Assembly (NCBI RefSeq): GCF_000760695.4
Contig: NZ_JHEG04000001.1
Coordinates: 8,655,123-8,719,122, forward strand
Direction of reading: 5' to 3'
DNA length: 64,000 nt
DNA from: Tolypothrix bouteillei VB521301
GTDB taxonomy: Bacteria; Cyanobacteriota; Cyanobacteriia; Cyanobacteriales; Nostocaceae
Below the pieces are notes generated by a model. That model did no database searches and was not told the origin of the DNA. It saw nothing but the letters and a program-made list of their open reading frames with translations. Positions 36,259-44,032 of this stretch are shown here, piece by piece. Both the position numbers and the translations under genes were made by a program. Positions within the stretch are counted from its first letter, which is position 1. The number at the start of each line of letters is the position of its first letter.

Positions 36259-37158
36259 ATGACTAAACCGATTCAAATTCTGTTACAGACAACAATTCCC
36301 ACCAATGAAGATGATTGGTATATTGGGCGATTCTCTTTGCTAAAGGACTATTTAGCTTCGTTAAAAAGTGACACTGGGGAACCCCTGTACCAAGTAACAG
36401 CAAGGGATCGAGAAAATACTGCTGAAAAAAACGATCCAGTTTTAAGTACGCTAGATAATTCAGATTTTGATGAACTGTGGCTGTTTGCTGTGGATGTAGG
36501 GGATGGCATAACTCCACAGGAGTGTCAGAGCATTAGTGCCTTCCGTCAGCGCGGCGGCGGTTTATTGGTCAGCCGTGACCATCAGGATGTAGGTTGTTCG
36601 GTTTGCAATCTTGGTGGTGTCGGCGCAGCGCATTACTTTCACAGTAAGAATCCCGATCCCGATCCCTCGCACCACTACCCTGATGACAGCTACACTCAGT
36701 ATATTTCCTGGCCCAACTTCCATTCTGGGTTAAATGGTGACTACGAGAAAATTACTCCTATAGAACCTATTCATGACTTACTCAAGAATCCTACATCACC
36801 TTCTGAGGAGATTGAATTCTTTCCGGCTCATCCCCATGAAGGAGCCGTAGGTGTGCCTGCAAACGAGAAGAATGCACGAGTAATTGCCTTGGGTACAAGC
36901 TCAGTCTCCGGTCGGGACTTTAACTTAGTAATTGCTTTTGAAAGTACCCAGGATGAACAAGGAAATATTTTAGGACGTGCGATCGCTGAATCAAGCTTCC
37001 ACCATTTCGCCGACTACAATTGGGATGTTGATATGGGCGCACCTAGCTTTGTAACCGAACCCCCTGGAGATGGGATGAAGCAAAACCCACAAGCCCTTGA
37101 ACATATTAAAGCCTATGTGCGAAACTTAGCCCTCTGGCTGGCTCCTACCTCAAGTTAA
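36259..37158 (+). CDS. Conserved protein of unknown function, possibly amidotransferase/ThuA-like fold
   Basis: 299 residues, soluble, no signal peptide. The N-terminal part alternates strands and helices (PIQILLQTTIPTNEDDWYIG; DELWLFAVDVGDGITPQECQ; SAFRQRGGGLLVSRDHQDVG), as in class-I amidotransferase or ThuA-like proteins. The His-rich middle (AHYFHSKNPDPDPSHHYPDD) and SSFHHFADYNWDVDMGAP could bind metal. No catalytic Cys in a GxCxG nucleophile elbow is seen. GAGAGTGAG precedes the ATG. It is one of the few plus-strand genes of the region and has its own regulatory box. The function assignment is a guess from fold pattern. Confidence 0.6.
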   Translation: MTKPIQILLQTTIPTNEDDWYIGRFSLLKDYLASLKSDTGEPLYQVTARDRENTAEKNDPVLSTLDNSDFDELWLFAVDVGDGITPQECQSISAFRQRGGGLLVSRDHQDVGCSVCNLGGVGAAHYFHSKNPDPDPSHHYPDDSYTQYISWPNFHSGLNGDYEKITPIEPIHDLLKNPTSPSEEIEFFPAHPHEGAVGVPANEKNARVIALGTSSVSGRDFNLVIAFESTQDEQGNILGRAIAESSFHHFADYNWDVDMGAPSFVTEPPGDGMKQNPQALEHIKAYVRNLALWLAPTSS

Positions 37159-37215
37159 AGGAAAGTTTCCCATCCTTAACCCTGTTATGTCACTTTAGGC
37201 GGAGGAAAAATAGAA

Positions 37216-37862
37216 TTAAGGGTGAGATAGAAATATAAAAACTGGAGAAGTTAGTCTATAAACGATGGATTGTAGTTTAGCAAATCCTAAAGATAAATGA
37301 GGAATAGGAAAAACTGAAAGCCAAGGCTGAATTAAATTAAATAGGGTAAAAGGTTGAAGGATGAGACGGAGATTATTGAGAATATTCTTCCAACCTTTAC
37401 CATTATCCCACCCAGGATGAGAAGCGAACTCTGATTGAGGTTCTGGGGGAGAAGGACGCATTTGTTCTGAATGAAGACTAACCATCAGGTAGGCACTACA
37501 TACAATCTCCCACCATCGTTCAATATCTTCATAGCGAGTAAAACGATAATCTGCCCAACCTAATTCATTTTTACTTTGCTTTAAGCCATATTCCACCCAG
37601 GTTCTTAAACCGTAAAAATTCCCAACTTCTCTGGGAGTAATGTCTGGGTATTTACTCATAACATACCAAGTAGAGTTACCAGGTAAATTTTCACAGTCTG
37701 TGGTAATTTGCTAATACCTGTGTTCTTTACGTTTCCTATATATGATTTCACGAATAAACCGATTTTCACTGCATAAGTCAGAGAATACTCTTTGAAATCT
37801 TTGCCACTTTAAATATTGGGTGTACTGCCCTTTGAGCAAGTCTACAGAACGGTTTGAGCGTA
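37216..37862 (-). pseudogene. IS701-family transposase, C-terminal part with internal stop
   Basis: The minus strand encodes KGQYTQYLKWQRFQRVFSDL ... NRFIREIIYRKRKEHRY-stop-QITTDCENLPGNSTWYV, then VGNFYGLRTWVEYGLKQSKN (the C-terminal catalytic Glu region) and WADYRFTRYEDIERWWEIVC, the hallmark of cyanobacterial IS701/IS4-type transposases. A TAG at 37711-37713 interrupts it, most simply a TGG-to-TAG change. The N-terminal half is absent. Its 5' side abuts the truncated ADH at about 37903, so the element or a deletion from it removed the ADH start. Confidence 0.8.
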
Positions 37863-37902
37863 TTGCTACTAAATAATTTAGCCCCAGTTCATCTCATACA
37901 AG

Positions 37903-38508
37903 TACGCGGTTTGGGGCTGTGGTCCAGTGGGACAATTTGCAATGAAAAGTGCCTACCTACTGGGCGCAGAGCGTGTCATTGGTATCGCTCGCTTCCCGGA
38001 ACGCCTGCAACTGGCAAAGGACTTCGCCAAAGCCGAGATCGTCAACTACGAAGAAGTGGATGTCCTCGAAGCGCTCAAGGAAATGACGGGAGGAATAGGT
38101 CCGGATGCCTGTATTGATGCAGTCGGCATGGAAGCCCACGGCAAAGGTCCAGAGGGGCTGTATGACAAAGCCAAACAAGCCATATGTTTAGAAACCGATC
38201 GCCCACATGTGCTAAGGCAAATGATGGCGTGTCGCAAAGGTGTTACCTTAGCCATCATGGGAGTTTATGGCGGCTTTGTGGATAAATTGCCGATGGGCGC
38301 AGCCATGAACAAAGCCTTGACCTTCAGGATGGGTCAGATGTTTGGTCTAAAGTATATTCCCAAGTTGGTGGAGCATATTTTGAACGGCGATGTTGACCCC
38401 TCGGCTGTGTTGACGCATCGCTTGCCTCTAACTGAAACAAAACAGGGCTTTGAGATGTTCAAGCACAAGAAAGACTAATGCATCAAAGTGATGTTGCAGC
38501 CGGACTAG
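37903..38508 (+). pseudogene. Zinc-type alcohol dehydrogenase, 3' fragment
   Basis: Family sequence starts at the Rossmann loop (YAVWGCGPVGQFAMKSAYLL) and runs through DACIDAVGMEAHG, MACRKGVTLAIMGVYGGFVD and VLTHRLPLTETKQGFEMF. The N-terminal zinc-binding half is missing, replaced by transposase remnant. TAA at 38476-38478 truncates the usual end; the following codons (C-I-K-V-M-L-Q-P) are the expected tail. It shares a 239-bp block with the ADH pseudogene at 44033-44754. Confidence 0.82.
38191..38429 (+). repeat. Direct repeat B, copy 1 (ADH segment)
   Basis: Nearly identical to 44482-44720 (equal length of 239 bp; the mismatches noted are near the left end). Codon-neutral divergence is almost absent, which indicates recent duplication or gene conversion. 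Confidence 0.92.
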
Positions 38509-38644
38509 GCTCATCTCACTTAAGAATACGTGAATTCGATAAAGGGGTGCCGCGCGACGCACAGCGTCCTTAATAGCTCAGTTTTCCCTGTCCTTCGCCC
38601 ACAGAAAGCTGGGCGATCGAACTGGTGTTAAGAATAAACAATGG

Positions 38645-38672
38645 GGGTTGTGTCGTACTTGTGACACAACCC
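38645..38672 (-). terminator. Probable terminator of the REC gene
   Basis: GGGTTGTGTC / GACACAACCC, a 10-bp perfect stem with an 8-nt loop, 7 bp past the stop codon at 38679. The following minus-strand sequence CCATTGTTTATT is T-rich but not a clean T-run. The remaining 38509-38644 holds no gene. Confidence 0.6.
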
Positions 38673-38678
38673 TATTTA

Positions 38679-39107
38679 CTAGGTGTCTAGCTCCCAATTC
38701 AAAGCAGATGCGATCGCCCGGTGCAATGTCAGCGGGTCAAAGGGTTTGGCTATGATTCCTTTAACTCCTAGTGTTTCATAATGATGGGGTTCGAGTAATC
38801 CAGCCTGTGCAGTCAAAAACACCACAGGTATAAACTGCATTTCCGGCTTAGCCCACAGTGCATCCAGAAACATATAGCCATCCATTTTTGGCATCATAAT
38901 GTCCAGCAGGATCGCATCTGGTTGTTCAGCGCTCGCCTTGAGTAACGCTTCTTCTGCCGATGTCGCGGTAATGACAGTCCATTGGGCTATTTTTTCCAAG
39001 CAGGTTTGCACTACCCATTGCACATCAGGTTCGTCGTCAATTAACAAGATGCGCTTTGATGCAGAGGTCACCATCATCGTCTGTAACAGCACTGTACCGC
39101 CTCTCAT
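38679..39107 (-). CDS. Single-domain response regulator (REC)
   Basis: 142 residues from ATG 39107, or about 132 from ATG 39077. Complete receiver: LLIDDEPD, phospho-Asp in AILLDIMMPKMDG, Thr in FLTAQ, Lys in IAKPFDP. No output domain. It is similar in build to the regulator at 3971-4387 (helix TCLEKIAQWTVITATSAEEA versus LKGWTVLTSESVEAG), so it may share the same kinase. A regulatory box with three 11-bp-spaced hexamers lies about 50-80 bp upstream. Confidence 0.88.
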   Translation of the reverse strand: MRGGTVLLQTMMVTSASKRILLIDDEPDVQWVVQTCLEKIAQWTVITATSAEEALLKASAEQPDAILLDIMMPKMDGYMFLDALWAKPEMQFIPVVFLTAQAGLLEPHHYETLGVKGIIAKPFDPLTLHRAIASALNWELDT

Positions 39108-39158
39108 AAAAGAAAAGACTATAAACCATTGAAGTAACTACCTATAAAAGATCAATAA

Positions 39159-39186
39159 TTTAAGGAAATTGTGAGGCGATTCTGAG
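39159..39186 (-). promoter_or_regulatory. 11-bp-spaced regulatory box, copy 5
   Basis: Minus strand CTCAGA (39186-39181), CTCACA (39175-39170) and CTTAAA (39164-39159), each 11 bp from the next, upstream of the REC gene. The rest of the 39108-39471 gap contains copy 6 and no gene. Confidence 0.55.
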
Positions 39187-39408
39187 CGATTAGCATCACC
39201 AGGCTACAACTCTGTTCTACTCTTGGTTCTAAAGATAGGTTACTACCAATATCGTGTCTGGTTAAGTGCTTATAAAATCCAAAATGCGAAAGCTACACGG
39301 CTTTCATTTTAAATAAACTCGGAATTTTTTGTGAGATAGATGAGGAGTGTAGTTGAACAGGCTCATTAAGATGCGATCGCGACTCAACAACTCCTGCGAA
39401 TTCACTAT

Positions 39409-39450
39409 AATTTCCTCAGAAAGCCCTTAGATTTTCCCTCTAGGGTGTCA
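39409..39450 (+). promoter_or_regulatory. 11-bp-spaced regulatory box, copy 6 (luxR)
   Basis: CTCAGA (39415), CTTAGA (39426) and CCTCTA (39437) at 11-bp steps, inside ATAATTTCCTCAGAAAGCCC and followed by TAGGGTGTCAATC. It ends 22 bp before the LuxR start codon. This is the clearest copy, with three in-phase half-sites. Confidence 0.68.
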
Positions 39451-39471
39451 ATCATCACTGAGGATACTTCT

Positions 39472-40062
39472 ATGACATTACCTTTATTATTAAGCCAACA
39501 AGATGATTTCGAGCAGTTAAAATCTGCGGCTCCAATTGATTTTGGCTCTCTCTTCATCTGGAAGGTCGTTGCAATTGCATTGCAAAACCAACCAGATAGG
39601 TTGCTTGAAACCACCGATGAAAAACATCTCCTGAACAACACAACAAAATATAAACGTCACGATCGGTCGTTTTCTAGACTGCCTCAATCAGACTGCAACT
39701 TTGCTTTGAACGGTGCGTTCATTGATGTTGCTCAAGAAGTTGCTAGGCTACTTCAGCAATCTCAACCCTTTCATTGTGAGGGCATCATCAACCATTCTGC
39801 TAAGACGATCGCCATTCGAGCGATCGAGCCAGAGTACAAGCAAATCATTAACGTTGAGCCGTTAACTGAACGGGAGCGAGAGGTGTTGCAACTGATTATT
39901 GACGGTCTCAACAACCTGGCGATCGCCCAGAAGCTTCACATTACTACGGGTACGGTGAAAAGTCATGTTCGCAATATTTTGAAGAAACTCTGCGTTCATA
40001 ACCGCACTCGGCAGCAATTCGAGCACTGCGTGCGGGTCTTGTCCACTAACAAACAAGAATGA
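39472..40062 (+). CDS. LuxR/GerE-type transcriptional regulator
   Basis: 196 residues from ATG 39472 (GAGG 9 nt upstream; a GTG at 39445 would lie inside the regulatory box). The C-terminal helix-turn-helix is canonical: LTEREREVLQLIIDGLNNLA, then TGTVKSHVRNILKKLCVHNR. The N-terminal 125 residues are not a receiver or PAS domain that I can name; no phospho-acceptor Asp pocket is seen. The gene directly precedes the fdhA pseudogene and the cNMP/TrxR gene on the same strand and could control them. Confidence 0.85.
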   Translation: MTLPLLLSQQDDFEQLKSAAPIDFGSLFIWKVVAIALQNQPDRLLETTDEKHLLNNTTKYKRHDRSFSRLPQSDCNFALNGAFIDVAQEVARLLQQSQPFHCEGIINHSAKTIAIRAIEPEYKQIINVEPLTEREREVLQLIIDGLNNLAIAQKLHITTGTVKSHVRNILKKLCVHNRTRQQFEHCVRVLSTNKQE

Positions 40063-40140
40063 ATTAAAAATTAAAAGTGGCTGCCAGCCTGGGGTTCCCA
40101 TTTTTAATTTTGCATTGTCTGAAATCAGGAGAAACAAATC

Positions 40141-41070
40141 ATGTCAAGCAATCGTGGAGTGGTTTATATGGGTTCTGGGAAGGTCGAGGTGCAAACTATC
40201 GACTTTCCCAAACTCGTTGATCCGCGCGGCAACAAATGCAATCACGGCGTCATTCTCAAGATTGTTTCCACCAATATTTGTGGCAGCGACCAGCATATGG
40301 TAAGAGGACGTACTACAGCGCCGATTGGCATGGTGCTGGGTCATGAGATCACGGGTGAGGTGATCGAATGTGGGAGCGATGTTCAATTTATTCAGCACGG
40401 GGATCTAGTTTCTGTGCCATTTAACGTGGCGTGTGGACGCTGCCGCAACTGCGAGGAACGTCATACCGATGTGTGCCTGAACGTGAACCCGGATCGCCCC
40501 GGTGGTGCCTATGGATATGTTAATATGGGTAGATGGATTGGCGGTCAAGCAGAGTATGTCATGGTTCCCTACGCCGATTTCAATCTCCTGAAATTCCCAA
40601 ACAAGGCTCAAGCAATGGAAAAGATCCCGGATCTGACCTGCCTGACTGACATCTTGCCCACGGGTTATCACGGTTGTGTGACCGCAGGAGTCACAAGTGG
40701 CTCAACGGTATACATTGCTGGTGCAGGTCCGGTTGGTCTGGCAGCCGCCGCATCAGCACAGCTATTGGGAGCGGCTGTCGTGATTGTTGGAGCAGGCAAC
40801 CCAGCTCGCTTAGCTCATGCTAGAAGTATCGGCTGTGAAACGGTTGATATCTCCAAAGATGCCTTGATCGTCGAACAAATCGAACAAATTCTCGGTGTGC
40901 CGGAGGTCGATTGTGCAGTCGATTGCGTCGGCTTTGAGGCGCACGGGCACGGCAAAGACTATGATCCGAAGAAAGGTGTACCCGCGATCGTATTAAACAC
41001 CATGATGGAAGTCACTCGCGCTGGCGATTGGGTATTTGGGAGATGCAACTCAGTTGCCGGAGTCGCTTAG
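40141..41070 (+). pseudogene. Formaldehyde dehydrogenase paralogue, 3' truncated
   Basis: The first 296 residues follow FdhA closely (SNRGVVYMGSGKVEVQTIDF, CGSDQHMVRGR, CGRCRNCEERHTDVC, AGAGPVGLAAAASAQ, DCVGFEAHGHG) and match the intact gene at 26855-28054. After MMEVTRAG the frame leaves the family (DWVFGRCNSVAGVA) and stops, about 100 residues short. The zinc sites and cofactor loop are intact, but the C-terminal part of the catalytic domain is lost. The 41040-41170 stretch up to the next gene holds unidentified coding-like sequence (LPESLREQDLTPRQRKPQ), possibly the end of another gene joined by the deletion. Confidence 0.82.
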
Positions 41071-41182
41071 AGAGCAAGATCTGACACCAAGACAGCGTAA
41101 GCCGCAGCGGAAGTTTGTGTTTGGCGGCAAGTGGGGAAAGGTGTCGTCAATTGTATCGCGATCAAGAACGAGGATTTCAATC

Positions 41183-42820
41183 ATGGCATTAGAGCATCAC
41201 CCGATCGCGTTTCCCAAACTCGACGATGAACAGATCGTGGCATTGGGCAAATTCGCCAAACTTAAAGCATTTCAGGCAGGCGAGACACTGTTTGCGGAAG
41301 GCACACCAAATTACCAATTCTTCGCGATCAAGCGTGGTGAAGTTGCGATCGTCGATCGTTCCTCTGGTCACGATCGGATCGTCACAATCCACGAGCCGGG
41401 GGAGTTTACGGGGGATGTGGATATTTTGACAGGTAGACCGGCTGTTGTTAGGGCGATCGCCCACTCCAACTGTAAGGTGTATGAGATTGCAGCAGACGAT
41501 CTACGACGGATTTTGAATGAAATGCCACGACTGAGTGATGTCTTACTCCGGGCATTTCTGATGCGCTGTCAGTTGCTTGAGGAATCCGGCTTTGTAGCCG
41601 TCAGGGTGGTCGGTTCACGCTATTCCCCTGAAACTCATCGAATTCGCGAGTTTCTGGCGAAAAATAAGGTTCCCTTTACCTGGATCGATCTGGAAAACGA
41701 TCCTCAAGTTGACACACTGCTGACACAGTTCAGGATCAGTGAAGATGAAACCCCAGTTGTGATTTGCGGCAACGATAAGCTACTGAAAAATCCTTCGATG
41801 GCTGAGTTGGCTGACTGCCTCGGCATTAAAAAACCGATCGAACACACCATCTATGATTTGGTAGTCGTGGGCGCGGGTCCGGCGGGGTTGGCGGCAGCGA
41901 TTTACGGCGCATCGGAGGGCTTGAAAACCCTCGTATTGGACAAAATGGGTCCGGGTGGGCAGGCGGGCAGCAGTTCCAAAATCGAGAATTACATGGGCTT
42001 TCCAACGGGTCTTTCCGGTAGCGATCTGGCAAATCGAGCCGCGATCCAGGCTGAGAAATTTGGGGCTATATTAACGGCACCAGCGGAAGTAGTTCAACTG
42101 AGCCGTGAAACTGGGTACTACGCGCTGCGACTAGAGAGCGGCGAAGAAATCTCTGCTAAATGCATTCTAATCTGCGCGGGTGCGTCCTATCGCAAACTTG
42201 CCGTTGAGGGCTACGATCGCTTTGAAGGCTCCGGCATTTACTACGCAGCGACAACGGTGGAAGCTCTGCTGTGCCAGGATGCCCAGGTGGTCGTCGTGGG
42301 TGGCGGCAATTCTGCGGGTCAGGCGGCAGTTTTCCTCTCCGAACAGACTCAAAAAGTCTTTTTGCTAATTCGGGGCGGTGATCTGGGAAAAACCATGTCT
42401 CATTACCTGGTGCAGCGGATTGAGCAAACGCCCAACATCGAAGTGCAATGCTACACCGAAATCTGCAAAATGTACGGCAACAAGTGGCTCGAAGCCGTTG
42501 AGGTGTTTTGCAGTCAAACCGGACAAGCTGACACGATTAAATGTTTGGCAATCTTTGTCTTTATCGGTGCTGTGCCGCATACGAAATGGTTGCCAGAAGC
42601 CATTCAGTGCGATCGCAACGGGTTTGTCAAGACAGGTCTGCGAGTGATGGAGTCAGGCGAGTGGACGCTGCGTCGCCAACCCTTTCTGCTGGAGACCAGT
42701 CTTCCCGGCATTTTTGCAGCGGGAGACGTGCGGCTGGGTTCCATCAAGCGGGTGGCTTCTGCCGTCGGAGAAGGGGCAATGGCAGTGCAGTTCGTTCATG
42801 AGTACCTGGCTTCCAGTTAA
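41183..42820 (+). CDS. cNMP-binding / glutaredoxin-like / thioredoxin reductase-like flavoprotein
   Basis: 545 residues from ATG 41183, with a GAGG-type site upstream. Domain 1 (about 10-125) is a cyclic-nucleotide/CAP-type sensor (FQAGETLFAEGTPNYQFFAI; GEFTGDVDILTGRPAVVRAI). Domain 2 (about 140-215) is a thioredoxin/glutaredoxin fold (VVGSRYSPETHRIREFLAKN; TPVVICGNDKLL). Domain 3 (about 228-545) is a TrxR-like FAD/NAD(P) oxidoreductase: VVVGAGPAGLAAAIYGASEG, GPGGQAGSSSKIENYMGFP, VVVVGGGNSAGQAAVFLS, FAAGDVRLGSIKRVASAVGE. The redox CxxC expected before VVVVGGG is absent (YYAATTVEALL), as is a CxxC in domain 2, so it cannot act as a classical thioredoxin reductase. It is probably cytosolic; substrate unknown. 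Confidence 0.9.
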   Translation: MALEHHPIAFPKLDDEQIVALGKFAKLKAFQAGETLFAEGTPNYQFFAIKRGEVAIVDRSSGHDRIVTIHEPGEFTGDVDILTGRPAVVRAIAHSNCKVYEIAADDLRRILNEMPRLSDVLLRAFLMRCQLLEESGFVAVRVVGSRYSPETHRIREFLAKNKVPFTWIDLENDPQVDTLLTQFRISEDETPVVICGNDKLLKNPSMAELADCLGIKKPIEHTIYDLVVVGAGPAGLAAAIYGASEGLKTLVLDKMGPGGQAGSSSKIENYMGFPTGLSGSDLANRAAIQAEKFGAILTAPAEVVQLSRETGYYALRLESGEEISAKCILICAGASYRKLAVEGYDRFEGSGIYYAATTVEALLCQDAQVVVVGGGNSAGQAAVFLSEQTQKVFLLIRGGDLGKTMSHYLVQRIEQTPNIEVQCYTEICKMYGNKWLEAVEVFCSQTGQADTIKCLAIFVFIGAVPHTKWLPEAIQCDRNGFVKTGLRVMESGEWTLRRQPFLLETSLPGIFAAGDVRLGSIKRVASAVGEGAMAVQFVHEYLASS

Positions 42821-42856
42821 ATGAACTGGGGATTACAGAATCGATAGGAGGATGAC

Positions 42857-43117
42857 ATGGTAATACAATGCACACATCTCAATCAAATTCGGAGAGTGAC
42901 ACCCAGCACAAGAGGGTGTAGAGAGTGTCTGATGCTGGGAGACCCTTGGGTACACCTGCGTGTGTGCTTAACCTGTGGTCATGTTGGTTGCTGCGATGAA
43001 TCTAAGAACAAACATGCCACACGGCATTTTCTTGCGACGCATCATCCCATCATTCAGTCGTTTGAACCAGGGGAGGATTGGATGTGGTGCTATGTCGATG
43101 AGGTGTTCATGGACTAA
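42857..43117 (+). CDS. UBP-type zinc finger protein
   Basis: 86 residues; GGAGG precedes ATG 42857. The whole protein is one ZnF-UBP domain: CTHLNQ, GCRECLMLGDPWVHLRVCLT, CGHVGCCDESKNKHATRHF, THHPIIQSFEPGEDWMWCYV. The Cys/His ligands are in place. In eukaryotes the fold binds the ubiquitin C-terminus; bacterial single-domain copies have no known ligand. It starts 36 bp after the flavoprotein and ends 30 bp before the TrkA-C gene, so the three are an operon. Bacterial copies commonly sit beside cNMP/TrxR genes, which suggests a functional link. Confidence 0.92.
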   Translation: MVIQCTHLNQIRRVTPSTRGCRECLMLGDPWVHLRVCLTCGHVGCCDESKNKHATRHFLATHHPIIQSFEPGEDWMWCYVDEVFMD

Positions 43118-43147
43118 CAGCGTTAACCGAAATCGGAGGTATTAGGG

Positions 43148-43915
43148 TTGAAAGCACTTGTGTCACTTCTACTTGCCGTTACCCTGTCGTTGTTAATCAT
43201 GCGTATTGCTGCCGAAGCCCTGATCCTGACTGGGCTATCTCGTGAGACGGCTGAATTTCAGGCACATTCAGCGATTACGGGTTCGGGCTTTACCACCAGC
43301 GAATCAGAACAGGTGGTTACCCATCCCGTGCGGCGACGTATCCTCATGTGGTTGATGTTGCTGGCGAATGCCGGATTGATTACGGTGATTTCCTCCTTAG
43401 TCCTTACATTCATCAGCGCAGCTAAGCTCAGCAATTGGCTGCCTCGTCTCGTGCTGCTGGTGCTAGGAATAGCAATTCTTTGGATCGTAGCAATTAACCG
43501 TTGGATCAAGCATTTCCTCTCCCATTGGATGCAATGGGCGTTGCGCCGCTGGACTCGCCTGGATGTGCGAGATTATGCCAGCCTGCTGCACCTATCGGAT
43601 GGCTATGCGGTGATGGAACTGCAAGTGGATGCAGGAGATTGGATTGCTGACAGACCGCTGCGGGAAACCAACCTCCGTCAAGAGGGGATTATAGTGTTGG
43701 GGATTCTCCGCCCTGATGGAGCATACCTTGGCGCACCGAGAGGAACAACCTTTATCCGTCCCAACGATGTGGTGCTCTTGTATGGTCGCCTGGATGCCTT
43801 CAGTGAATTGGATTCGCGTCAGGCGGGAAGTACAGGTGAACAGGCTCACCAGGATGCGATCGCCGATCATCAACAACTCCTTTTAGAACGCGCTCGCCAA
43901 GATGCAGCCAAGTAA
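43148..43915 (+). CDS. Membrane protein with C-terminal TrkA-C (RCK_C) domain
   Basis: 255 residues from TTG 43148; GGAGGT 7 nt upstream supports this unusual start. Three membrane helices (VSLLLAVTLSLLIMRIAAEA; RRRILMWLMLLANAGLITVI; LVLLVLGIAILWIVAINRWI) are followed by a cytosolic TrkA-C domain (about 160-225: AVMELQVDAGDWIADRPLRE; GIIVLGILRPDGAYLGAPRG; RPNDVVLLYGR). TrkA-C domains bind ligands that gate K+ transport, but no pore or antiporter domain is present. It may be a regulator of a separate transporter. In tLST-type islands a KefB-like protein fills a comparable position. Confidence 0.8.
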   Translation: MKALVSLLLAVTLSLLIMRIAAEALILTGLSRETAEFQAHSAITGSGFTTSESEQVVTHPVRRRILMWLMLLANAGLITVISSLVLTFISAAKLSNWLPRLVLLVLGIAILWIVAINRWIKHFLSHWMQWALRRWTRLDVRDYASLLHLSDGYAVMELQVDAGDWIADRPLRETNLRQEGIIVLGILRPDGAYLGAPRGTTFIRPNDVVLLYGRLDAFSELDSRQAGSTGEQAHQDAIADHQQLLLERARQDAAK

Positions 43916-43940
43916 GGAACGTAACTTTCGCAAATTCGCC

Positions 43941-43985
43941 ATGATTTCCTCAGAAAATCCTTAGATTTTCCCTCTAGAGTTTCAA
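43941..43985 (+). promoter_or_regulatory. 11-bp-spaced regulatory box, copy 7
   Basis: CTCAGA (43949) and CTTAGA (43960), 11 bp apart, in ATGATTTCCTCAGAAAATCC, followed by CCTCTAGAGTTTCAAT. Nearly identical to copy 6. It lies 50-90 bp before the decayed ADH start codon, so the promoter outlived its gene. Confidence 0.65.
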
Positions 43986-44032
43986 TAAAGTGCCATAGAA
44001 CATAGGCAAATTAAGCAAGAGAGGAAAAAACT

